A DNA stretch of 48,815 nucleotides from Mesorhizobium sp. B2-4-3 (lineage in GTDB: Bacteria; Pseudomonadota; Alphaproteobacteria; Rhizobiales; Rhizobiaceae). The notes under the pieces were generated by a model. That model was not told the DNA's origin, did not search any database, and was given only the letters and a program-made list of their open reading frames with translations. The position numbers and the translations under genes are program-made. How positions within the stretch are numbered: the stretch's first letter is position 1; every line of letters begins with the position of its first letter. Of the stretch, positions 1 to 9,849 are shown piece by piece. The DNA lies in the NCBI RefSeq assembly GCF_006442815.1, contig NZ_VFVL01000038.1, positions 1 to 48,815 of the forward strand, given 5' to 3'.

Positions 1-2456
<2,456 letters not shown>

Positions 2457-2458
2457 CG

Positions 2459-2516
2459 GCCAGGCAGTAGGGCTTAGGCAGTAGGGAAACAGGACGCCTA
2501 CTGCCTACTGCCTTAC
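2459..2516. repeat. Short-unit inverted repeat after acnA
   Basis: Two direct copies of GGCAGTAGGG face two copies of the complement CCTACTGCC across a short spacer, so the transcript can fold into a long hairpin directly behind the acnA stop. It has no T-run, so whether it terminates transcription or only protects the mRNA end is inference. It resembles in design the purine-rich array at 4502-4627. Confidence 0.7.
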
Positions 2517-2549
2517 CTTTCCCAAACCTCGCCGTCGCCGCCAGCAGCA

Positions 2550-2699
2550 CAGGGTGCCGGTCTTGTATCGCCGCGCCTGCTGGACGCCCCATAGTCCCGC
2601 GGCAATGAAAGCCGGGTTGGTCAAAGCATTAGCCGGCTCGGCCCAAAGTCCAGGCCCTGTCCGTTCGCAATAGAGATCGACAGGGGTCAGGAGAGTTTG
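2550..2699 (-). pseudogene. Ceramidase-family (PF05875-like) N-terminal remnant
   Basis: A minus-strand frame through this stretch reads TPVDLYCERTGPGLWAEP followed by NALTNPAFIAAGLW. This matches my memory of the conserved N-terminus of the bacterial ceramidase-like membrane family (the D-x-YCE-RTGPG-x-W-x-EP-x-NA-x-TN pattern). Only about 50 residues remain; the rest of the seven-helix domain is missing and the frame runs into the repeat behind acnA. No convincing start codon precedes it. I therefore call it a gene relic. The remainder of the 2457-2890 gap holds the acnA hairpin repeat and the promoter region of the next gene. Confidence 0.6.
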
Positions 2700-2890
2700 G
2701 CACGTGGTGAGGGTGCTGCTCCCGAATCGAACCGCGCCTTGAAATGCAACCGCCTCTCCTATTGCGCCCTTACCTGCGGCTGCAACGGCAAAAATTTCAC
2801 CGCAACGTGACTTCCCGTTGACTGGCGCTTCTGCCACATATTTTAGCAATCAGAACAAGGCCGGCGTCACCGGCGGGAATTGGAAAAGTC

Positions 2891-3679
2891 ATGGCATTTC
2901 GAGGACGATTGCGGCTTGCGGCAGTAGCGCTGGCCCTTGCGGCGTTGAGCGGCATGGCCCTGGCAGCCGAGCCTGAGAAGGCCGCGACCGGCAAACCTCA
3001 AGCCGACAAGCCTTTGGGCGTGGTCGAATTGTTCACCAGCCAGGGCTGCAGTTCCTGTCCCCCGGCCGACGAGTTGTTTGCCGAGCTCGCCGGCAAGGAC
3101 GACATCGTCGCGCTCGCCTACCACGTCAATTACTGGGACTATCTCGGCTGGCAGGATACGCTGAGCACCAAGGAGAACACCGACCGTCAGTATGACTATA
3201 TGCGCGCCTTCGGCAGCCGCTCGGTCTACACGCCGCAAGCCGTCATCAATGGCCGCAGCCACGTCAACGGCGCCAGCCGCAAGGATGTCGACGGCGCCTT
3301 GGCGCGGATGGACAGGACCGGCGAGGGCATGCGGGTCGCCATCAAGGTTAGCCGCACCAGCGACCGTGTCATGATCGACGCGGGCGATGCCGGCAACGGC
3401 CCGACCGACGCCCATGTGGTGATCGTCTATTTCGATCCGCCGCACATGGTGAAGATCGGCCAGGGCGAGAACAGCGGCCGCAGCCTGACCTACTGGAACG
3501 CCGTTTCCGACATCCAGACCGCCGGCATGTGGCACGGCAAGGCGCAGCGTTACGAATTGCCGATGACCGAGATCGCCAAGAAGGGCGGCTGCGCGGTGCT
3601 GCTGCAGTCGGTCGGTCAGGACGGCATGCCCGGCCCGATCCTCGGCGCCGCCTTCATCCGCAAACCGGATCGGCTTTAG
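2891..3679 (+). CDS. Secreted DUF1223 thioredoxin-fold protein
   Basis: The 262-residue product begins with a signal peptide (hydrophobic LAAVALALAALSGMALA, cleavage likely after the AxA near residue 26). The mature part starts with the DUF1223 hallmark VVELFTSQGCSSCPPAD, with a CxxC pair at C53 and C56, then YHVNYWDYLGW and the TPQAVINGR segment. The family has a thioredoxin-like fold, and a periplasmic redox role is an inference from the CxxC pair. The gene is monocistronic: a 430-bp gap precedes it and a strong hairpin follows. ATG at 2891 is chosen because the signal peptide begins there. Confidence 0.88.
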   Translation: MAFRGRLRLAAVALALAALSGMALAAEPEKAATGKPQADKPLGVVELFTSQGCSSCPPADELFAELAGKDDIVALAYHVNYWDYLGWQDTLSTKENTDRQYDYMRAFGSRSVYTPQAVINGRSHVNGASRKDVDGALARMDRTGEGMRVAIKVSRTSDRVMIDAGDAGNGPTDAHVVIVYFDPPHMVKIGQGENSGRSLTYWNAVSDIQTAGMWHGKAQRYELPMTEIAKKGGCAVLLQSVGQDGMPGPILGAAFIRKPDRL

Positions 3680-3681
3680 CT

Positions 3682-3710
3682 CCACCTTCTCCCACAAGGG
3701 GAGAAGGGAA
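3682..3710. repeat. Short palindromic repeat (CCTTCTCCC / GGGAGAAGG)
   Basis: CCTTCTCCC and GGGGAGAAGG face each other across ACAA just after the DUF1223 stop. It is the core of the palindrome family seen in larger form at 8938-9054, 18220-18394, 34618-34652 and around the IS element near 42 kb. Confidence 0.7.
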
Positions 3711-3746
3711 AATAAAAAACCGGCGTCAGCTTGCTTCTGACGCCGG
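3709..3746. terminator. Strong hairpin, T-tract on the minus side
   Basis: CCGGCGTCAG (3720-3729) and CTGACGCCGG (3737-3746) form a perfect 10-bp stem with a 7-nt loop. On the minus strand the stem is followed by TTTTTTATTTT, an ideal intrinsic terminator tail; on the plus strand the tail is weak. It may end the DUF1223 mRNA, but its better orientation is for a minus-strand transcript. The remaining bases to 4106 contain no gene I can support. Confidence 0.7.
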
Positions 3747-4106
3747 TCATTCAGGTTTTGGGATCGTCGCACCTGATTTTTCCAAGGAAAAACCGAGGTT
3801 GGTTCGATCCGACGCTGACCCGTGGGCGGGGGGCTTGGGGTTTACGAGCCGGTGCCGGACCGAACCGTCTCAGGCAACGCCGGTAAATTCGTCGGACATT
3901 GGGGCATGAGCGCGGATTATTTGTGGCGAGATTGTGGCGGAGCATCACCAATTCCAACATGTGTTTCGCAAATGTGACTGGACGTTTGGGAAACCGCGCG
4001 ACCGCGCGCGTGCTTAGCCGGCCCTTGCAATTCGACCGCGCCCTTGCAATTCCATCATGAAAGCGCGAACCTTGCCCGGCGCATGATTCAATCGAAGGAT
4101 CGAGGC

Positions 4107-4493
4107 ATGACCGATCACAGCAGCGGGACGGAGGATGGGGAAGCATCCGGAATATTGATCCCGTTGCACGAGGCGCGCAACGCCCGCCTCGACCAGCCGG
4201 TGCGATTCGACCGGCGCGAGCTCGACCAGATCCTGAGGCTTTACGGACGCATGGTGGCGGCCAATGAATGGCGCGACTACGCGATCGACCATCTCACTGA
4301 TCGCGCTGTCTTTTCCGTCTTCCGCCGGACCAGCGAAGTGCCGCTGTTCCAGATCGTCAAGGACCCCAGGCTGGCGCGCCGGCAAGGCGCTTTCGCCGTC
4401 ATCGCCGCCGGCGGCCGCATCCTGAAACGCGGCCAGGAACTCGGCCGCGTGCTTGGCGTCTTCGATGCCAAGCTCAAGGTTGTCGAGGCGTGA
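4107..4493 (+). CDS. DUF2794 domain protein
   Basis: A 128-residue cytosolic protein with the alphaproteobacterial DUF2794 signature: FDRRELDQILRLYGRMV, then AANEWRDYAIDHL, AVFSVFRRTSEVPLFQI, and the RRQGAFAVIAAGG segment. Function is not known. The frame is open further upstream (ATG at 4044 and 4083), but the start at 4107 is preferred because the conserved domain begins about 30 residues later and the upstream stretch is low-complexity. No signal peptide or membrane segment is seen. It converges on the acetyltransferase gene, with a repeat array in between. Confidence 0.85.
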   Translation: MTDHSSGTEDGEASGILIPLHEARNARLDQPVRFDRRELDQILRLYGRMVAANEWRDYAIDHLTDRAVFSVFRRTSEVPLFQIVKDPRLARRQGAFAVIAAGGRILKRGQELGRVLGVFDAKLKVVEA

Positions 4494-4501
4494 GCCGGGA
4501 A

Positions 4502-4627
4502 GAGGAATTGAGGAATTGAGGAACTGAAGAATTGAAGAACTGAGGAAAGGAGGCGCCTGACGCTGTGGCTGCCTTCCTTGTTCTTCAGTTCTTCAGTTCT
4601 TCAATTCCTCAGTTCCTCAGTTCCCCT
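4502..4627. repeat. Inverted array of 8-9 bp purine-rich units between convergent genes
   Basis: Left half is a run of variants of GAGGAATT and GAAGAACT; right half is the complementary run (CTTCAGTT, CTCAGTTC and similar). Together they can pair over about 45 bp on each side of a 28-bp spacer. The right half runs into the 3' end of the acetyltransferase gene and supplies its last codons and stop. A bidirectional end-of-transcript structure is a reasonable guess. Confidence 0.8.
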
Positions 4628-5193
4628 CTTACCGCCCGAAACCTTCGTTCCGGCAGCGAATTCGGATCGGGCGGCAGTTCCGCGCCGCCATTCAGCGAAA
4701 GCTGCATGAACACCGTGTCCAGCCAGCGTCCGTGCTTGTAGCCGGATCCCTCCAGGCGCCCGGAATGGCGGAAGCCGAGCTTCTCGTGCAGCCGCACCGA
4801 GGCGCTGTCCGCGTGGCCGTCGCCGATCACCGCGATGATCTGACGGAAGCCCGCCGCGCGCGCCGTCTCGATCAGCGCCTGCATCAGCAGGAAACCCACG
4901 CCCTGCCCCTTGGCCTCCGGCGCGACATAGACCGAATCCTCGATGACGAATCGGTAGGCGGGGCGCGGCCGGAACGGCCCGGCATAGGCATAGCCGAGCA
5001 CGACGCCGTCCTTCTCGGCCACCAGATAGGGAAAGCCGCCGGCCGCCAGGCTGTCGAATCGGTTGCCCATTTCGGCGCGGCTCGGCGGCTCCAGCTCGTA
5101 GCTCGCCGTGCCGTGCGCGACCGCATCGGCATAGATTTCGGTGATTCGGTCGAGGTCGGCCGCGGTGGCGGCTCTGATCGCAATATTGCTCAT
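4609..5193 (-). CDS. GNAT N-acetyltransferase, phosphinothricin/methionine sulfoximine type
   Basis: A 194-residue GNAT protein of the PAT/MnaT group, which acetylates the amino group of phosphinothricin-like or methionine-derived amino acids with acetyl-CoA. Visible are the N-terminal IRAATAADLDRITEIY, the substrate-side GTASYELEPPS, the acetyl-CoA loop VAPEAKGQGVGFLLM, and the late motifs IGDGHADSASVRLHEKLGF and GRWLDTVFMQL. The actual substrate cannot be told from sequence. The last residues (GELRN) are encoded by the adjacent repeat array, so the native C-terminus has probably been replaced. ATG at 5193 gives the expected family N-terminus. Confidence 0.88.
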   Translation of the reverse strand: MSNIAIRAATAADLDRITEIYADAVAHGTASYELEPPSRAEMGNRFDSLAAGGFPYLVAEKDGVVLGYAYAGPFRPRPAYRFVIEDSVYVAPEAKGQGVGFLLMQALIETARAAGFRQIIAVIGDGHADSASVRLHEKLGFRHSGRLEGSGYKHGRWLDTVFMQLSLNGGAELPPDPNSLPERRFRAVRGELRN

Positions 5194-5240
5194 AATTTAT
5201 GCAGCTCTCTTTCCTGCCTCGATAACAGCAAAGGGCTGCG

Positions 5241-5270
5241 CAAAAAGAAAGGGCGGCCGTTGGGCCGCCC
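5241..5270 (-). terminator. Intrinsic terminator of the Bax-inhibitor gene
   Basis: GGGCGGCC (5251-5258) pairs with GGCCGCCC (5263-5270) over a 4-nt loop. On the minus strand the stem is followed by TTTCTTTTT. It lies about 140 bp past the end of the minus-strand BI-1 gene. Confidence 0.8.
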
Positions 5271-5313
5271 TTCGCAAAGTCTATGGTCCACTGAGACCGG
5301 GTGACTGCCCTTA

Positions 5314-5413
5314 AGAGCAATTCCAGGAAAAGTGTGCGCGGTTTTCCATCCGGAATTGCGTCAAACAAGGAGATAGAGTGGTTCGCCGTTTCCGTGAAAC
5401 GGCGAACTGCTCT
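5314..5413. repeat. RIME-like rhizobial palindromic element, copy 1
   Basis: A 100-bp element with outer arms AGAGCA / TGCTCT and an inner stem made of AATTCCAGGAAAAGTGTG and the facing TTTTCCATCCGGAATTG. It is of the type known in rhizobia as an intergenic mosaic element. Its right edge reaches into the stop codon of the BI-1 gene (5412-5414). A second, diverged copy is at 44448-44517. Confidence 0.75.
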
Positions 5414-6152
5414 ACCGGCGGTCGCCCATGAACTGCAGCAGGAACATGAACAGGTTGATGAAGTCGAGATAGAGGCGCAGCGCGCCCATGATCGCCTTGC
5501 GGCCGGCGACGTCGGCGACGTCACCCTCGAAATACATCTCCTTGATCTTCTGCGTGTCGTAGGCGGTGAGGCCCGCGAACACCAGCACGCCGATCGCCGA
5601 GATCGCGAAGCCAAGCGCCGACGACTGCAGGAAGATGTTGATCAGCATCGCGATCAGCAGGCCGATCACGCCCATGATCAGGAACGAGCCGAACGCCGAC
5701 AGGTCGCGCCTGGTCGTGTAGCCGTAGAGCGACAGGCCGCCGAAGGCCGCGGCCGTGGCGAAGAAGGTCTGGGTGATGCTGGTGCCGGTGTAGACGAGGA
5801 AGATCGTCGACAGCGACAAGCCGACAAGGCCGGCATAGACCCAGAATGTGGCCTGCGCCCCGCCGACGCTCATCGACTGGATACGGAACGACAGGAACAT
5901 CACGGCGGCGAGCGGCGCCAGGATGACGACCCAGCGGAACGCGCTTGCATAGATGAGCTGGCCGAAGGCGGTCAACTGGCCGTCGCCGGTGACGGCGAGC
6001 TGAAAGGCGCCCCAGGCGGCAAGGCCGGTAATGAGCAGGCCAAGCCCCATGAGGTTGTAGACCTTGATCATATAGGCGCGCAGGCCCTGATCGATATCGA
6101 CGCGCGCGCCGGGGGCGGCGGACGTCTGGTAGTTGCGAATGGGATCAGCCAT
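5412..6152 (-). CDS. Bax inhibitor-1/YccA family membrane protein
   Basis: A 246-residue integral membrane protein with seven hydrophobic segments and the BI-1 signatures: the N-terminal YMIKVYNLMGLGLLITG, SIFLVYTGTSI, and near the C-terminus LTAYDTQKIKEMYFEGD. Bacterial members are thought to act as inner-membrane channels or protease-interacting proteins; the exact role here is unknown. ATG at 6152 is chosen over an upstream in-frame start at 6317 because AGAGGA precedes it at good spacing and the family starts here. A perfect 18-bp palindrome lies about 110 bp upstream. Confidence 0.9.
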   Translation of the reverse strand: MADPIRNYQTSAAPGARVDIDQGLRAYMIKVYNLMGLGLLITGLAAWGAFQLAVTGDGQLTAFGQLIYASAFRWVVILAPLAAVMFLSFRIQSMSVGGAQATFWVYAGLVGLSLSTIFLVYTGTSITQTFFATAAAFGGLSLYGYTTRRDLSAFGSFLIMGVIGLLIAMLINIFLQSSALGFAISAIGVLVFAGLTAYDTQKIKEMYFEGDVADVAGRKAIMGALRLYLDFINLFMFLLQFMGDRR

Positions 6153-6261
6153 TGGAATCCTCTGTTGCTTCTGCCCCGTCCGGTGACAGGTCCGCTCGGA
6201 GCGGTCCCCGGGACCAGGCGCCGCTGGCGGGGCTCCAGCATGCCTAGCGCGAAATATGATG

Positions 6262-6279
6262 GTTCTTGACGTCAAGAAC
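6262..6279. promoter_or_regulatory. Perfect 18-bp palindrome upstream of BI-1 gene
   Basis: GTTCTTGACGTCAAGAAC is a perfect inverted repeat in the 240-bp gap between the BI-1 start and the 3' end of the ABC permease gene. It contains TTGACG, usable as a -35 box. A dimeric repressor site is a plausible reading; it does not fit the direct-repeat LexA box of alphaproteobacteria. Confidence 0.5.
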
Positions 6280-6390
6280 AAGACGGTAACGGGCCGTAAC
6301 GCTTTGTGAGAAGGCAAAAGGCCGGTTTTCGGGTCTTCCGGGCGGCATTCTTACAAAGATTTAACCGGGCGGGCGGCTCTCGGCCCTCCG

Positions 6391-9066
6391 TCAAAGGTTG
6401 CGCAGCACCGGCGCCGCCTTGTGGCCGAGCACCCGCCAGGTTCCGGCAAGGCCGATGCCGACGGTGACCGCCAGCGAAACCAGGATCGTCGCCACCGCGA
6501 CCTGTGGCATGAAATGCGACGGCAGCGTCATGATATGCGCGACCACGAACCAGGCGGCGATGCCGCCTGCGGCCAGCGCGAACAGCGCCGTCGCGAGGCC
6601 GATCAGCACATATTCCAGGGAGAAGGCCGCAATCAGCGTCCGCCGCGTCGCGCCGAGCGTCTTCAGCACCACCGCGTCGTGGATGCGCGCCCGGTTGCCG
6701 GCGGCAAGCGCCCCGGAGAGCACCAGCACCGAGGCGACCAGCGCCACGCCGGCGGCGGCGCGGATCGCCGTGCCCAATTGCGCGACCAGCCGGTTGACGA
6801 TGTCGAGCGCGTCCTTGACGCGCACCGTCGTCACCGCCGGAAAGGCGCGGGTAACAGCGTTGAGCAGCCTTGCGTCGTCGGCCGCGGTGGCTTGTTTGTC
6901 GGTCAGCGTCGCCAGCCAGCCATGCGGAGCCCCGGCGAAGGTGTTGGGCGAGAAATCCATGACGAAGTTGATGCCCATTGTCTCCCATTGCACCTGGCGG
7001 AAATTGGCTATTCTCGCGGTGACGTTACGTCCCAGCACATTGACGGTGACGGTGTCGCCGAGCTTCAGCCCGATCGCCTTGCCTTCCTCGGCCGAGAACG
7101 ACACCAGCGGCTCGCCGGAATAGTCCTGCGGCCACCACGCGCCTTCGGTCAGCGTCGCGTTCTCCGGCTGCTTCGCGTCATAGGTCAGGCCGCGGTCGCC
7201 GCGCAGCACCCAGGCGCCGTCGGCCGGGATCTTCACCTTGTCGACGTCAACGCCGTTGAGCGCCATGATGCGGCCGCGCAGCATCGGCACCTTGACCAGC
7301 GTTCCCCGAGGCGACTCCTTGCCGACGAGGCCGGCAAAGGCGTCGACTTCGCCGCTCTGGATGTCGACGAAGAAGAAGTTCGGCGCCCGCTCCGGCAGGC
7401 TGCCGGAGATCTGCCGCCTGAGATTCCCGTCGATCAGCGCAAGCGTCGCCAGCAGCGTCAGCCCCAGGCCGAGCGACAACACCACCGAGGGCGTCAGCGC
7501 GCCCGGACGGTGGATGTTGCCGAGCGCCAGTCGCAGCGAAACGAACCGCACGCGCGGGCTCTTTTTTGCCGCCCACTGCACCAGCCCCGCCACCAGCCGC
7601 AGCACCAAGAAGGCAAAGACCGTGGCGCCGACGAAGATCGAGGCGATGCGGTAGTCGTTGGCCGAAAGGATCGCCAGCGCCGCCAGCGCGACGACGATCG
7701 CGAGCGCAGCGCCCGTATAGGGCAGGCGCGGCAGGCCGCGGCTCTCGAACCCCATTTCGCGAAACAGCGCCGTCGCCGGCACGTCGCGGGCGCGGCCGAG
7801 CGGCAGCAGCGCGAAGGCCAGCGTCACCAGCAGGCCGAAGAGTGCGGCCATGGCGAGCGCGCCGGGATAAAAGCCGCCTTGCGCGGGCACCGGGATGACC
7901 GACTGCAGGAGCGCGCTCGCCACGAACGGCATCGCGGCACCCACGATCAGCCCGAGCACGATGCCAAGGCCCGCGATCAGCAGGATCTGCACCAGATAGA
8001 CGGTGAAGACGAAGCCGCCCGAGGCGCCGAGGCTCTTGAAGGTGGCGATGACGCCGCGCTTGCCGTCGAGATAGGCGCGCACCGCGTTGGCGACGCCGAC
8101 GCCGCCGACCACCAGCGCCGTCAGCCCGACCAGGGTCAGGAACTGCGAGAAGCGCTCGATGTTGGCGGAGAGCGCGGGTGCCGCGTTGCTGCGTGTGCGG
8201 ATCGACCAGCCGGCCTGCGGGAAATCCTTTGCGGCCTGAGCCTGGATGTCCTTGATCCGCGCCTCGGACGCGCCGTCGGGCAGCCGCACCTTATAGGCGT
8301 TCTCGACCAGGCTGCCGGGCTGCACCAGGCCGGATGCGGCAAGGCCCTCGCGCGAGATCATCAGCCGCGGCGCGAAGCCGAAACCGTCCGACACCGCATC
8401 CGGCTCGCTGACCAGCCTGGCTTGCAACTCGAAGATGGCGCTGCCGAGCTTCAGCCTGTCGCCGATATGCACATTGAGCCGGTCGAACAACAGGTCGGGC
8501 GCGGCGGCGCCGAACACGCCGGACCTTTCGCCGAACAATTGGTCCTTCGGCAGCGCCGGATCCGTCTCCAGCGCGCCGTAGAGCGGATAGGCGTCGTCGA
8601 CGGCCTTGGCTTCGACCAGCGCCTGGTCGGAGCCGTCCTCCAGCCGCGCCATCGAGCGCATGCCTGAAGTCTGCGAAACCGTGCCGAGGCCCTTTATGAA
8701 GCCGAGCTCGGCGTCCGAAGCGCTGCGCTGGTTGACCTGGAAGCGCAAATCGCCGCCGAGCAGCGTCTGGCCTTGGTTGGCGACGCCCGCGGAAATCGCC
8801 TGCGCTACCGAATTGACGCCGCCGATCGCCGCGACGCCGAGCGCGATGCAGGCAAGGAAGATCATGAAACCGGACAGGCCGCCGCGCATCTCGCGCAGCG
8901 AGAAGCGGATGGCGAGCTTCAACGTGCGGAGCCAGGTCCCCTCATCCGGCCGCTGCGCGGCCACCTTCTCCCCAGCGGGGAGAAGAGATTGGTGCCGGCG
9001 CTGACTACCTCTTCTCCCCTCCGGGAGAAGGTGGCCCGGAGGGCCGGATGAGGGGGTCTCCGCCAT
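6391..9066 (-). CDS. ABC transporter permease, FtsX/YbbP-like, with in-frame repeat near its start
   Basis: An 891-residue inner-membrane permease with two FtsX-type domains, like E. coli YbbP: a first membrane segment (FMIFLACIALGVAAIGG), a large periplasmic region, a central block of helices, a second soluble region and three C-terminal helices ending in FVVAHIMTLP and TWRVLGHKAAP. It pairs with the ATPase encoded just upstream, whose stop is 4 bp from this ATG. Such pairs usually extract or move lipophilic molecules rather than import solutes. Residues 5-44 are not family sequence: they are translated from a 117-bp palindromic repeat. Removing it restores MAET-WLRTLKLAIRFSLRE, a normal N-terminus. 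Alternatively translation starts at a TTG inside RTLK. Confidence 0.9.
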   Translation of the reverse strand: MAETPSSGPPGHLLPEGRRGSQRRHQSLLPAGEKVAAQRPDEGTWLRTLKLAIRFSLREMRGGLSGFMIFLACIALGVAAIGGVNSVAQAISAGVANQGQTLLGGDLRFQVNQRSASDAELGFIKGLGTVSQTSGMRSMARLEDGSDQALVEAKAVDDAYPLYGALETDPALPKDQLFGERSGVFGAAAPDLLFDRLNVHIGDRLKLGSAIFELQARLVSEPDAVSDGFGFAPRLMISREGLAASGLVQPGSLVENAYKVRLPDGASEARIKDIQAQAAKDFPQAGWSIRTRSNAAPALSANIERFSQFLTLVGLTALVVGGVGVANAVRAYLDGKRGVIATFKSLGASGGFVFTVYLVQILLIAGLGIVLGLIVGAAMPFVASALLQSVIPVPAQGGFYPGALAMAALFGLLVTLAFALLPLGRARDVPATALFREMGFESRGLPRLPYTGAALAIVVALAALAILSANDYRIASIFVGATVFAFLVLRLVAGLVQWAAKKSPRVRFVSLRLALGNIHRPGALTPSVVLSLGLGLTLLATLALIDGNLRRQISGSLPERAPNFFFVDIQSGEVDAFAGLVGKESPRGTLVKVPMLRGRIMALNGVDVDKVKIPADGAWVLRGDRGLTYDAKQPENATLTEGAWWPQDYSGEPLVSFSAEEGKAIGLKLGDTVTVNVLGRNVTARIANFRQVQWETMGINFVMDFSPNTFAGAPHGWLATLTDKQATAADDARLLNAVTRAFPAVTTVRVKDALDIVNRLVAQLGTAIRAAAGVALVASVLVLSGALAAGNRARIHDAVVLKTLGATRRTLIAAFSLEYVLIGLATALFALAAGGIAAWFVVAHIMTLPSHFMPQVAVATILVSLAVTVGIGLAGTWRVLGHKAAPVLRNL
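8938..9054. repeat. 117-bp palindromic element inserted in frame in the permease gene
   Basis: Outer arms CCCTCATCCGGCC and the reverse complement bound the element, with inner stems built on CCTTCTCCC/GGGAGAAG. It is flanked on both sides by GGT (8935-8937 and 9055-9057), consistent with a 3-bp duplication. Its length is exactly 39 codons and it contains no stop in the gene's frame. Related non-coding copies are at 18220-18394 and elsewhere in the window. Confidence 0.8.
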
Positions 9067-9070
9067 GCGA

Positions 9071-9766
9071 TTATGCCGTCACTTTAAGCAAAGGCGCGTC
9101 CTCGATCCGCCCTGAGCGCATCGAGACCTGCCGCGCGCAACGCGCGGCAAGCGCCGGGTCGTGCGTCACCAGCACCAGCGTCATGCCGCGCTCCGCTGCC
9201 TTGGCGAACAGAAGGTCGGCGATCTGCTTTCCCGTCGCCTGGTCGAGATTGCCGGTCGGCTCGTCGGCGATGAGAATGCGCGGCGACGGCGCCAGCGCCC
9301 GGGCGATCGCCACGCGCTGCTGCTCGCCGCCGGAAAGCTCGCCCGGATAATGCGTCACACGGTCGCTCAGGCCGACGGCCGCGAGCTCGCGCGCAGCCAC
9401 GCCGAACGGATCGGCATGGCCGGCAAGCTCGAGCGGCACCGCGACGTTCTCGAGCGCCGTCATGTTCGGAATGAGATGGAAGGACTGGAAGACGATGCCA
9501 ATGTTTCGCCCACGAAACGATGCGATCCGGTCCTCGCTTTTGCCGTTAAGCAGCTCACCGGCGATCCGGACCGTTCCCGAATCGACCCGTTCCAGGCCGG
9601 CAAGAACCATGAGCAAGGTTGACTTGCCCGAGCCCGACGGCCCGACGATGCCGGTGGCTTGCCCGGCCGCGACGTCGAGGCTCACGCCCTTCAGCACATG
9701 CACGGAGGACGCGCCCTCTCCCAGCGTCAGCGATACGTCCCTCAGCGCGATGACGGCTTCTGTCAC
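9071..9766 (-). CDS. ABC transporter ATP-binding protein, YbbA/LolD type
   Basis: A 231-residue ATPase. Walker A is GPSGSGKST (42-50), Q-loop FQSFHLIP near 93-100, signature LSGGEQQRV (144-152), Walker B ILIADEPTG (164-172) and switch histidine in LVTHD. The VFQSFHLIPNMTALENV sequence is typical of the MacB/LolD/YbbA branch, which works with FtsX-like permeases. The gene lies directly upstream of the permease and divergent from the TesA-like esterase, as in E. coli, which strongly supports the YbbA assignment. The 83-bp gap to the esterase must carry promoters for both directions. Confidence 0.93.
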   Translation of the reverse strand: MTEAVIALRDVSLTLGEGASSVHVLKGVSLDVAAGQATGIVGPSGSGKSTLLMVLAGLERVDSGTVRIAGELLNGKSEDRIASFRGRNIGIVFQSFHLIPNMTALENVAVPLELAGHADPFGVAARELAAVGLSDRVTHYPGELSGGEQQRVAIARALAPSPRILIADEPTGNLDQATGKQIADLLFAKAAERGMTLVLVTHDPALAARCARQVSMRSGRIEDAPLLKVTA

Positions 9767-9849
9767 AATGAAAGCGTCCTATATGTGGAAAAAGGAGGAC
9801 GGTTCGTGTCTCCTCCCTTGGATTGTTTCGGTCATATGGGGCTCGCCGC

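Noticed and set aside
3760..3910. Possible tRNA or tmRNA piece (GGTTCGATCC resembles a T-loop)
   Set aside because: No matching acceptor or anticodon stems and no tag-coding segment could be folded around it.
6262..6279. LexA box
   Set aside because: Alphaproteobacterial LexA sites are direct repeats of GTTC spaced 7; this is an inverted repeat.
6421..8667. Open plus-strand frame of 748 codons
   Set aside because: It is exactly antisense to the YbbP-like permease, rich in Arg/Gln/His as expected of a GC-rich shadow, and has no domain.
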